Assembly (NCBI GenBank): GCA_015183035.1
Contig: JACZZP010000005.1
Location: 1,550,001 to 1,614,000 of the forward strand
DNA: 64,000 nt
Direction: 5' to 3'
Source: Meloidogyne chitwoodi
Lineage: Eukaryota > Nematoda > Chromadorea > Rhabditida > Meloidogynidae
Both the position numbers and the translations under genes were made by a program. Position 1 is the first letter of the stretch; each line of letters begins with the position of its first letter. Shown here one piece after another: positions 23,677-35,300 of the stretch. The notes below the pieces were generated by a model. That model saw only the letters and a list, made by a program, of their open reading frames with translations, was not told where the DNA came from and made no database searches.

Positions 23677-24639
23677 TTAAAATAAATTAATTTTAAGTTA
23701 AAAATATTTATATATAAATAATAAAAGCAATTTTAATATTTTTTATTTTTTAAAAATAAAAATAATTTAAAAATATTATTTGTCTACTACCTAGTAGTAT
23801 TTTATTTATTTTTTAATATTTATTAAGTGATGGAAAAAAAGAGAATATTTTGTAAATAAATAAATAAATAAATATTTCTTAATTTGTCTGATAAATTTTT
23901 AATAAATTTATTAGTGAAATATTATTCATCATTTTTAATTCTGCGCTTCTATATGTAAAAAAAGAAATTTTTTAATTATTATTAAATAAAACTTACAATT
24001 ATCTCCTAGGATTTTATGAAATATTTATTTTTTAAATAAAGGGCAAACTGTTTTATAAATAATAAAAAAAATATAGATAATATTTTTTATATTGAATTTA
24101 ACAATTTTAAATAAATTTAATTATTCTTTCTATAATTTACAAATTCCCTTTTATTTTTTCAATTCCATACCAACGTACCACTAAAAAGTTAAAAAACATT
24201 ATTTTATTTTATTTTCATTCTTCAATTGTTCAAATTGCTGGAACGTTTACTGACTGCGATATATACAGGATTTAGCTTTTACATTTTTTCATTCATTCAA
24301 TAATTAAAGGGCAATAACAACAACTATCATCTCTTCTACTAAAATTGCTTTTCTTTACTTTTCTTCTTCTTTTATAAATATGAGGATAATATAAAGAATA
24401 GAAAAGAAAGAAGATATTAATTTTTGGATAAAATTGTAAGAAATTGTTACATAAAAAATATACAAAGCTATTTTATTTTTTAATATTTTTTTTTAAATAA
24501 TAGATATTTACAAGGATTCCAGTTTTTTAATTTTTTATTGAATATATTTTGCTTTAATTTTATATTTTATTAAAATAAATAAAATTAAATTTTGATTTTT
24601 TTAATATTTATTTTTAATTAATTATTTAAATAAATAATT
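23677..24639. other. intergenic, collagen upstream region
   Basis: No gene seen. The stretch nearest the collagen start (about 24130-24400) is less AT-extreme than its surroundings and probably holds the promoter; no defined motif could be assigned. Confidence 0.4.
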
Positions 24640-26423
24640 ATGGTCTCGGAGGATAAAAATCCTTTAAAAAATGAACGACAAAGTTTAAGACCTATTGCTC
24701 TTTTATCTACATGCTGTGCAACAGTTAAATATTAATAAATTAATTTTTAATTTTTTCTTAAAATTTATTTATTTTATTATTAAAAAAATATTCTATTTTA
24801 ATTAAATATTTTTATTTTATCATAAAGGTAGCAATAAGTAGCTGTTTAATAATGTTTCCACTAATTCTTCATTATATACAAACATTAGAAGCTGGTATAC
24901 AATTAGATTTAAATTATTGTAAATCAAGGGCTAGAGATATGTGGCGTGAAATGTTTGAATTAAAAACAAATGGCCGTTCAGAAGCTGCTTCAAAACTTGC
25001 TAATCTTGTAATGCATCGACGTCAGCTTGAAAAACGCGATACAATTGCTGAGTTTTGGGCTCATCATTTACATGATATGAAATTTAAAGATGATCCTTTA
25101 GAATCTTCTTTAAATAAAAAAACAAATATAATTAATTCTGGTAATGTTAGAAGAGCAGCAAATAATGAAAAGAATGAAAGTCAATTAATAAAAACAACAA
25201 CAACTACACAAAAATCAACAACTTTAAAAAATTTAAATAAAATGGATGAAGAAAAACAAAATGAAGAAAAGCCAAGGAAAAAAGTAAAAATATTTTATTA
25301 ATTATTTAAAATAATATATAATTAAATAAAATTTAATTTATAGCCTATTTCATTGGCAAGAGATCAACCCCAAACATATGCTCAAAATGATTATAATAAT
25401 AATCGAGGATCACCAAAAGATGAATTTGTTGAGACACCATCGACTGGATGCTGTAATTAATTAGCAAGATTAATACATTAAAAATAATTTAAGGTACTTG
25501 TCAACGTGGACCTCCCGGAAGACCTGGACCTCCAGGTCGAGATGGTCTGAGAGGGTTAGAGGGAGAACCTGGACAAATTGGCCCACCTGGTCCTCCAGCA
25601 CCACCTGGACCTGATCAATCACAGCTTTTTCCTCCACAATGCCCTTGCGAAGTTTATTATTATTTATAAATAATTAAATAATTTTTATTTAAGGCGCCGC
25701 CAGGAGAACCAGGACCAAAAGGACCTCCAGGATCAGACGGGCCTGCAGGACCGCCGGTTCGATTATTTATTTATTTATATAATTTAAATAAATTTTAAAG
25801 GGAGAACCAGGTGAAGATGGAAAACCTGGGGACCAAGGACCTCGTGGACCGTCTGGACTTTCTGGACAAGCAGGTCAACCAGGACGTCCTGGTCCTCCTG
25901 GAGAGCCTGGGCAATATAGAACAGAAACAGGTAATCATTTAAAGTCAATATTAAATTATTTATTTTACAAACAGGACCTCCTGGCCGTCCAGGAGCTCTC
26001 GGTCGGCCTGGTCCTCCTGGCCCTCCAGGTTTTTTTTATATTTATAAAATAATATAATTAAAAAAATTATTTATTTAATTAATTGACTAATTAAAAATAA
26101 ATTTATTAAATATAAATATTTAAGGTCCACCCGGCAAACCAGGGAATGATGGAATTTCTGGAAAGCCGGTTTGTTTATTATTTAATTTATAAATTTAATT
26201 ATTTATATATTTTTTTAAATAATCAAAATAATTTTAGGGACCGCCAGGACCCCCAGGTTCACCAGGATTGCCTGGTTCAAGTGGAAAGGTATTTTCGTTG
26301 TTATTAAGGAAATAAATTAAATACCTATATTAATAGATTGGTTCAAATGGACGTCCAGGTGCACCTGGATCACCAGGTTCGTGTGACCATTGTCCTCCAG
26401 CAAGATTAGCACCTGGATATTAA
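24640..26423 (+). CDS. cuticle collagen
   Basis: Ten exons (24640-24723, 24828-25283, 25344-25452, 25494-25651, 25694-25756, 25801-25930, 25975-26028, 26125-26168, 26238-26288, 26337-26423) join in frame. The N-terminus is cytoplasmic ([18 protein letters not shown]), followed by a membrane segment ([20 protein letters not shown]) and the nematode cuticle collagen N-domain. A long linker with a KRD motif and a Thr-rich run comes next, then cysteine pairs ([12 protein letters not shown] and QCPC) and interrupted Gly-X-Y blocks, ending [14 protein letters not shown]. This order is standard for nematode cuticle collagens: membrane anchor, subtilisin-type cleavage, cysteine-linked trimer, extracellular matrix. 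Codons in the Gly-X-Y part are visibly richer in G and C than neighbouring genes. The linker between the N-domain and first Gly-X-Y block is long and acidic/basic mixed. Confident for family; the exact orthologue is not assigned. Confidence 0.95.
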
Positions 26424-27789
26424 TTTAAATAGTTAAAAAATAATTAAATGTTTTATATAAAAGTCATGTATTTTTTTTAAATTGAACTTTATAATAAATA
26501 AAAATTAAAAGAAAATTAAAATTTATTAAAAACAAAAAAAAATTTGAAAGATTTTAAAATTAAAAATAAATATTTGTTTAATTAAAATGTTATTTTTCAA
26601 ATACACATGAATAATAAAATCATTCAAATATGTATTTGTAAATAAATAATAACAATCATCTTATTATTTAAAAAAATTAAAATTTATCATTTTTTGAACA
26701 GAAATATTTTTTATTTTTATTTCCCTTTTTTATAAAAATAAATAATTTAATTTTTAAATAATATTTTAATTAAAAATTAAATTAATTTATTACTAATATT
26801 TTGCAATAATTTAAAGGATTCATTTTCTTTTTTTAAATTGAAATTTAGTTGGACAAATTAAATTGTCAAGTGATTTTATAATCATACGATCATTTATTTA
26901 TTTATTTATTTATTTATTTATCGTTCTGCGCATTTACTTGAATTTTTTTAAATTTACTAGAGTAACCTGTTTTAAAGTTTTAAGAATTTTTTAAATTAAA
27001 TTAAATATAATTATGTTTTAATTTAATTTAAATAATATACATATGTATAAATTAAAATTATTTATATATTGAAAATATTATTTTTTTATTATTCAAATTT
27101 AAATTAATATTTTATAGAGTTCATTAGTTAATTAATTTATTAAATATTCACTAAATAATTAGATATTAAAAAATTTAATTTAATTATAAAAATTGATTAT
27201 TTTAATAAATCAATTAATTATGATTTTTTGTCATTTTTTTGTAGTTCATAGATTAATAATTTTTATTAATTAACTCACATGGCCTTGAACCTTTTAAATT
27301 ATTATAATATAATTAATATACGTAAATACCTTATTTAACATTTTATTCAATCAAATATAAATATTAATTAATTAAATTTACAATCTCTCCGCAACTTTAT
27401 TGATATAAAATGTGCAAAATAAAAATTTTATATTTTCTTTTTTTAAATAAAAAATTTATTTTACATTTAAAAATATATTCAAATAATTAATCACATTCTC
27501 TTTTTACTTTTTTTTTTCATTTTTATTCACAAAATTATATTAAAGGTTTTTTAAAAGAAAAATAAAAGAAAGTAATAGTATGTAATAACCTTTAAAATTT
27601 AAAAATATAAATGTCCAATAACTTTTAAATTATGAAAATTTTTTTGTAAAATATTTTGGAAAAAGTTCTTTTCCTCAAAATAAATTTTTTTTAACACATA
27701 TTTTTTCTCTATAATTTCTCTCTTCATAATTTTTAAATTTTAGACCTAATAAATTAATTAAAATATTTTTTAATAATTAAAATAAAATA
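26424..27789. other. intergenic with ATTT microsatellite
   Basis: No gene seen. A run of about seven ATTT units lies at 26892-26921. The rest is AT-rich spacer between the collagen and the ZIP gene. Confidence 0.5.
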
Positions 27790-29457
27790 ATGAAACAATT
27801 CCTTCTTAAAGTTATACTTTCGGCAGTTATGTTTTCAGTAACTTCATTAGCTGGAATTTCTGCTATAATGGTTTTTAATTTTAATTTAAATAATAATTAA
27901 ATATAATTTTTTTTTAAAGTTAAGAAGAAAATTAAATAAATTAGCAGAAGCAGAAAACAAAAGAACTGCCTGGATATTAACATTACTTTCTTGTTTTGCA
28001 GGCGGTGTTTTTATGGGGACTTGTTTTTTGGATATATTTCCTCATATAAAGTAATATTTAATAATATTAAATATATTATTTTTTTAATTTTATTATTATT
28101 TTAAGTGAACATTATGCTCATTTTCGTAAAGAAGCAAATTGGTCAACAGAATTTCCATTACCCGAATTTATTGTTTGTTGCGGTTTTTTTCTTGTTTATT
28201 TATTAGAAGAGCTTATTCTTAAAGTTTTTGCTTCAAAGTATTTAATTATTTATTTATTTTTAATTTAAAATAATAATTTAAAAAAGTGAAAAACGTAAAA
28301 AATGTAGAACAATTTCAAAAAATATTGGAATAAATGATGGAAAAGATTCTTCTTCTTTATCAATTTGTTCAAAACCAGATTGTGTTATGAATTCAATTAA
28401 AAATTTTAATAATCAATTAGATATTCAACAAGTAACACAAACACTTAGGCATTGCTCTTCTTGTCTTGATATGCTTACACATGAGTTAATTTAATTAATT
28501 TTAAATTTAAATTTATTTTTAAAATTAAAAATAGAGCTGTAATAGATAAATATTTAAATGAAGAATCAAAAACAACAGATTTACTTAAATCCCTTACATT
28601 TGCTTTTGCTATTTCTTTTCATTCTGTACTTGAAGGATTTGCTCTTGGAGTACAAGATAATTCTGCTGGAATTTTAACACTTTTTATTTCTTTAATTATT
28701 CACAAAAGTATTGAAGCATTTAGTGTTGGACTTCAAATAAATAAATCAGGAGCTAATTCATTAATTATGGTTGGGTCATTAATACTTGCATATGCATTAA
28801 TGACTCCAATTGGTTCAATTATTGGAGATTTTATTACGGTAATTTTTTTAATTTTAATTAAAAATTTTTATATTGGCTTGGGCTGTATTTTTGCTTTATG
28901 CACGGGAAAATGGGCGATATCTCAAACTCTTGCTACTTTATTTTAAATTCATAATTATTAACAATCATGCGGACTTCCCTTAAATAAATTAAAAGTACCC
29001 ATCAAACAATTTTTAATTAGATAATAAATTTGATTTTACTAATAAATAGGATACCATATTCCTAAAATATAGGAATTTATTTTATCCAATGAGGACTCTT
29101 AATTAATAAAGAAAGGAATAAATAATTTTAAAAATAATATTTTTATTTTAAGAATCTTGAAATAAATGAATTATCTAAAGAAGGAATAATTATTGGTTTA
29201 GAATCATTAGCTGCTGGTACATTTATTTATGTAACATTCCTTGAAGTATTAGCTCAAGAACGTGCAAATGATCATTCTAATTTAATACAATTGGGTGCTA
29301 TATTTATTGGTTTTCTTGTTATAAATACAATTCAAATTTATGAATTAACAACGTAAATAAATAAATATATTTATTATTATTTTTTTAATTAAAATTTTTT
29401 AGACATTCACATTCACATGGAATTACACATTTACATAAAGATGAACATAATGATTAA
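27790..29457 (+). CDS. ZIP-family (SLC39) zinc/metal transporter
   Basis: Seven exons (27790-27870, 27920-28050, 28106-28237, 28287-28484, 28535-28838, 29153-29352, 29403-29457) join in frame to about 360 residues. Membrane segments are clear: an N-terminal one ending SLAGISAIM, then AWILTLLSCFAGGVFMGTCF, PEFIVCCGFFLVYLLEEL, the ZIP signature helix SFHSVLEGFALGVQ (His and Glu of the metal path), a helix around IIHKSIEAFSVGLQ, then LILAYALMTPIGSIIGDF and two more. The variable cytoplasmic loop between segments three and four is Ser/Cys-rich (SICSKPDC, LRHCSSCLDM) and the C-terminal tail is HSHSHGITHLHKDEHND. It should import zinc or a related divalent metal into the cytosol, most like the ZIP1/2/3 group. 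The intron at 28839-29152 is long for this locus (314 bp) but holds nothing recognisable. Confidence 0.92.
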
Positions 29458-29845
29458 TTAAATTAAATAATGCAATTATTTTTATATACTAATTTTATAT
29501 CTAAACAAATAAAATTTAAAAAAATAAAAATTATTTTTTTTAATTATTTTGACTATGATTTAGGGCATTTTTTTGTTTATATTAATTTATTGTTTATATG
29601 AGTAAAAGTATTTATGTTTTAAATCAGAGCCGTTATTTTTACTCAAAATTTCTGTTAGTAAATTTGTTTAAAAATAAAATTAATTTATTAAAAATAATTA
29701 ATTAAATTTAAAAAAATGTTAAAACAATTTCTAAAGTTATCAATCATTAACAAATTAATACAAAAAAATTATTTATAATTTGTCTATTTAATTCATTAGG
29801 AATATAATTTTATTAAATAATATTTAATATAAAATCATTTAAAAA

Positions 29846-31933
29846 ATGTTTGCTGCGATTGTTTTATTATTTATTATTTTATTTGCTTATTGGAATTTTA
29901 TTTATAAACGTCAAGGACTTCCTCCAGGACCAACACCTCTTCCATTTATTGGAAATACATTAACACTTTCACGGTAAATTAAAATAGATTTTAAATTAAA
30001 AATGCAAAAAAATTTAAAAAAAAATAATTAAAAATTAATGCAAAATCGCGACATAAAAACCTCTTCATCAATGGTTGTTATAAAACTTTAAAATAAATTT
30101 TTTTTATCAGAGTTGTATTTCAAAATAAAATTTAATTATTAGATCTAAATGTGCTTATCTTCCTTACAAATTATGGGCTAACAAATATGGTCCAATATAT
30201 ACTTTCTGGATGGGTGAATGTCCAATAGTCACAGTAACTGATTATGAATTAATGCATGAAATGTTTGTCAAAAATGGTGATGCTTATGTTGGGAGAGATT
30301 TTCTTAATCATTTAAGCAAATTAGTTAAAGGTGTTAATTATTAAAACTTAAAATAAATTTTATTTTATTTAAAAAGTACATACTGGAAGTTATGGAGTTA
30401 TTCAAACACAAGGGGAAACATGGAGAATAATGCGTCGCTTTGGTCTACTTTCAATGAAAACTTTAGGTGTTGGAAAAGCTGGCATGGAAAAGCAGGTTTA
30501 TTTTTTTTATATAAAAATTAATTGAAAAAATAAGTTTTGTTTTAAAGTTTAAAGAGGACATAAACGAAATAATTAATAAATTAATAGAAAATATTAAATT
30601 AAATAATGGAGAAAATATTAATCTTCAAATGTATATTGATAGATTAATTGGTTCAACAATTAATAGAGTAATATTTGGATTTGCTTTCTCTGATGTAAAA
30701 AGAAAATATTAAATTTTTATTTAAAAAATTAATTTAAAGAATCAAATGAATGAATTTAATAAAATTAAATCAACATTTGACAAAGCCAGTCATTGGCAAT
30801 TTAGTTTTTGTGGTCGTTTACTTGTTGCTGCACCTTGTCTTCGTTATTTACCTTTTTTTTCTCAATCATTTGTTGAATTTGAAAATTTACCTTTACCAAT
30901 ATATAAATATTTAAACAAACAAATTAATAATAGAATTGAGGAAAGAAATAAAGGAAAACAAAATAAAGAACCCAAAGATTTACTTGATTGTTATTTTGAT
31001 CAAATAGATAATGAAGAAATAAATCCAGAATTGAAGTAAAATAATTAAAATATTCTAAATATATTTTAATAAATATATTTAGTATGGATAATTTCCGTGC
31101 ATTGTGTTATGATCTTTTATTGGCAGGCCAAGAAACAACTGGGACAACTTTAAGCTTTTTAGTATTATATTTATTGTTGGATCAAAGAGTTCAAGCTAAA
31201 TTACATAAAGAATTAGATAATTTAACAATTAATGATTCAATTAGTTTAGCACAAAGGCCACAAGCAAATTATACAAATGCTGTTATAAATGTTAAAAAAA
31301 TAAATAAATAACATTATTTTTAATTATTTAAGGAAGTCCAACGTCTTTGTAATTTATTACCTTTAAATTTATCACATAAAACAATGTTTGATGTAAAAAT
31401 AATGGATGGAAAATATTTACTTAAGGAAGGCACTGTAGTTTTGCCACAAATAAGTTGTTTATTATATAATGAAAAGGTTAAAAATTTAATAAAAAAGAGT
31501 GTAATTTTATTTTATTTTTTCATGTATTTCCAAATCCTCACTCTTTTATTCCTGAACGATTTTTAGATGAAAAAGGTCAACTCAAAAGATTTGATTCATT
31601 TATACCTTTTGGACTAGGAAAAAGGTAAAAAAATATTCTTTATTAATAAAAATTAAATATAATAGAGCTTGCATGGGTGAATCATTGGCACGAGCCGAAT
31701 TATTTTTATTTACTGCAAATTTCTTTCGTAATTTTCAGGTAAGTACTAATTATATATTCTAAATTTATTTAAAAATAGCTAATAACTGATATTCTATTAA
31801 AATCCTAAAATATTAGGTCCTTCCGGTTGATCCACTAAATCCTCCAAATTCTCAAAAGCAAAAGGCTTTTGTAGTTCGCCCGGATCCATACAATTGTCGA
31901 TTGATTATACGAAAAAAACTTCTTAATTTATAA
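29846..31933 (+). CDS. cytochrome P450, clan-2 type, with a mutated 3' splice site
   Basis: About ten exons code for a near full-length P450 of around 490 residues. The N-terminal membrane anchor ([20 protein letters not shown]) leads to the proline hinge [14 protein letters not shown], helix [16 protein letters not shown], helix [15 protein letters not shown], the ExxR motif [10 protein letters not shown] and the heme-binding loop [20 protein letters not shown] with its cysteine. It resembles nematode CYP33-like enzymes: an ER-membrane monooxygenase acting on unknown lipid or xenobiotic substrates. Between ExxR and the heme loop, the intron starting GTTAAA at 31477 would need its acceptor just before 31524 to give the usual [15 protein letters not shown]. 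At that point the sequence is CAT instead of CAG (31521-31523). All other junctions are normal. The gene may be a very recent pseudogene, use an AT-ending intron, or carry a base error. Confidence 0.88.
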
Positions 31934-32114
31934 AGTTTATATAAATATTGTATCATTTACGTTTTTAACTCATTTATTTTTAAGCAATAAAAAAACAAAA
32001 ACGCAAGTGAAAGATATATAATTTAAATATTTAAAATCCTTTGAGGGAATGTCAATTATAAACGTAGGTATAAATTAAAAAAATCTGGATATAAAACTGG
32101 AAATGGGTAATAAA

Positions 32115-32194
32115 CAGTGCTTGGAAGCTCGTGACAAAATTCGTACTTGTCTCGTAGTACGAAGTAATAGCAAAATGGAAATTTCCAAGCACTG
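32115..32194. mobile_element. 80-bp hAT-type MITE with perfect 8-bp target duplication
   Basis: The ends CAGTGCTTGGAA and TTCCAAGCACTG are perfect 12-bp inverted repeats. GTAATAAA stands on both sides (32107-32114 and 32195-32202), an exact 8-bp duplication as hAT transposases make. The middle holds another near-palindrome (TCGTACTT/AGTACGA). It lies in the 378-bp convergent spacer between the P450 and helicase 3' ends, which is otherwise featureless. Confidence 0.9.
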
Positions 32195-32310
32195 GTAATA
32201 AAGTTTTTAAAAATTGTGCGGCAATACTTATATCTCCGCTAAACAAAGGTCTATTGACTTGATTTATATTATAATTAAAAAAATTTAAATTATCTTCTCA
32301 AATTCATTTA

Positions 32311-35300
32311 TTATTTGAGAAATAATGGTGTTGTTGTATACGTGTGTCGGTTTGAATTCGACATTTTATAATTTTTATGCTGTGAATTTCCTTTTGATAA
32401 ATCTTTCACCAAATTGAAACCATACATTTTATGTGTAATACAAAGAATTTTATTGACACAGTCAAGCAAATCCTAAAATTTTTAAAATAATTGAAAGGAA
32501 AATATTTAAAAAGAAGCATAGATTTAATATAAAATAACCAAAAAAGTTCATAGGGTTATCGGAATATTTTTTTATCATTCTCCCGTTTTTAAAAGTCCTC
32601 TCATTATTTAATAATTTACGATTTTTGCATAAACAGTACAAACATAAAATATAATAAAATTAATCTGTACCTTATCATGTTTCTCATTATTCCCAATTGT
32701 AATTGTTCGTATTAATAAATCCATTATTCGACAGCGAAGACGCAAGACACGCTGTAATGTATCGAATTTTCCACGAAAACTGAACCATCGATCAAGCTGG
32801 AGAACTTCTTCATCTGCAAGAGATGCAGGGAGTTCCTCCTCTTCCTCATCATCCTCTAGAATAAAATATTGTTTCGATAATTTTAGATAATTATTAAAGA
32901 ACAATTGTAGATTAATAAGGAAAAATAAAAAATAATGTGAATAATATTCTAATGCAGTATTTAACAGTAAATCCCAATTTTTCTACTAATAGTAACACAA
33001 CTAGGGTTTTTGATTTATGATATCCGGAAATATATCCGAAAATTTTAGGATCGGTTTCAGAAACCCAGTAATTTGCCATGAACCAATAAACTAGCACAAA
33101 CTAGAGTTCTTAATAGGCAAATTGAATTTTATTATAAAAATTAACAAACCATGATTATCATTATCATCAATATCAATAATAATATTTTTTTGATTCCATA
33201 AACGCCTTTCAATTTTTCGTTGCTCCTTCCACTCTATAATTTTTTTGTTCAGAATTTGATGACGTTTTCGCTGAAGATCGCCATTTGGATCAACTGGATA
33301 AGTTTCGAAATTAAATAAAAAACATGACAAAACTTAAAAACAAAATCTAATGTTCATACTAAAACTTACCAATTTCAAAATGTGACAGTGCTTGCGCTGC
33401 CATTCGAATTGGACCAGCAAAAAGCAAAACAGCAAGTTGTGGAACTGCCGTAACAGTTTTAATTGAATGTTGACTATTATTATTATCATCTTTTGCTATT
33501 GCTTCGTGAAAAACAAAATATTCTGGATTTAATGGCAATGTACCATTCTGTGAATTTTTTCTAGCAGTAATAGGTCCAACAAGTTGTTTTTTTAAAGAAG
33601 AACTAGCATGTAAAACAGAGGCTTTTCCAATACTAAAATTGATTTTTTAAATAAAGTATTAAAATCTAAAAACATCTATATATGGTGCTATTTTAAATTA
33701 AAAAATTACTGTGATCGAATCCGATTGAATTTATTCCCATTTTGTACATAACTAAAATATAAAATTATTTTTATTAATTTTTGTAAATCTTACCCTATAT
33801 TTGGATATGATCCAGCAACAATTATTGCCTGCACCATTGGCCAGCTATCAGAGTAAGTATTTAATGATGGATCAGCATCTGCTCTAAAAATATTGTTAGA
33901 GATCAAATTGCATCGCCTAAGCTCACAAATAAGCTGATTTCTATAAAAGTAAATTTATTATTATACTAATTATAAATATTAAACTACTTTATTCCGTGTA
34001 TCATTCTCATAGCTTGTTCACTGACTAAATAAAAGTCACAAAAATCCTTTTTTAAATATTGAGTTTGTTGTGATTCATATGCATTAAATAGACGAATAAG
34101 CATAAGATGATCACTCAAATCAGATTTACAAAGTTTTTCTCTAGCAGTCAAGGCAGTACGCTTTTTTTCATCATCACTGCCAATTGTCAATAAAACTTGA
34201 CAATATTTAAGTTAATAAAATGGTAAAAAATTAGCACAAAAAATTACAAACATGGGTCACGATATGAGACAGCAGCAACAAGAGTAGTAATTGGATTTAA
34301 ACATTTAAAAGCAAGTCCAAAAAGGAGAAGTCTAAAAATTTGTCAATAAAAATTATTAGTTACTTGGGTTATTAAACAACACTCATCTCTTACAATTTCA
34401 CTTAACCCTTAACAATCTAATATTGCTTTAGGAAAGATTTACATAAAAACTTGAAACGAGTAAAAAGTATGTAAATATTTTAGTATAGAAGGAACGGTGT
34501 TATTGATAACATCTTTATAATTAATCAAAAATATCAAACCTAGCAAGTTGAGGTTCCAATGGCAAATGTGCAATAATCTTCCCAATTTCTGTAATATCAG
34601 CTTCTTTAGGAATGTTACTATTATAATCAAATGTATTTGCAGAATTATGACAACTTTTGGGTGAGATATTATTGGAACGGCTCATTTTCTAAATTGCAAA
34701 TTATTATTTAAAAAGTTTTCATATCATAGAACAAATGAACTAAAATCTATCATTAAGAAAAAAGAATATCGTTCCGTAAAGAAAAAATTCAGTTAAAAAA
34801 AGGAGAGTAAAAATAATCTATGTATAAAATAAAATGCCTGGTAAAAGGTTCCACGCGAATAATGATTTGGATTACGTTGTGTTGGAGAATAATTATCTTC
34901 TAATGGATTATATGGAGTAATAAACTCTTCCCACGTTTGTGTAGAGTGTAGAGCACCGAGAACCTAAAAATAGCATATTTTATAAATTTTATTATAGATA
35001 AAAAAACTTCGAGAAAATCCATGCTGTGCTCAACAATATTTTCATCGGGTGGGTCGAGAGCTTGTTTCAAAAATTCTTGAACACTTAAACCATCAGGGGC
35101 GGACATTTTTGCATGCAAACAGACATCCTTTAAATATTATGTTATATTAAAAATCAAAATAAAGCTTTGAATTATAAATTTAAATAAATATACATGAATA
35201 GCAACTCTCTTGATTTCAGGAAGTTGTGATGATTCCATTTTGTTAAAATCATCTAAAGTATAGAGGCGAAAGCAATAACCAGATTGACAACGACCGGCAC

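Noticed and set aside
26892..26921. ATTT tetranucleotide run as a regulatory or CRISPR-like array
   Set aside because: A simple microsatellite without spacers, in a eukaryotic AT-rich spacer.
32052..32246. Minus-strand frame reading MFSGDISIAAQFLKTLL, possible last helicase exon
   Set aside because: The helicase continues in frame from its last clear donor into the exon ending at 32311. This stretch does not fit the splice phase and half of it is the 80-bp hAT element.
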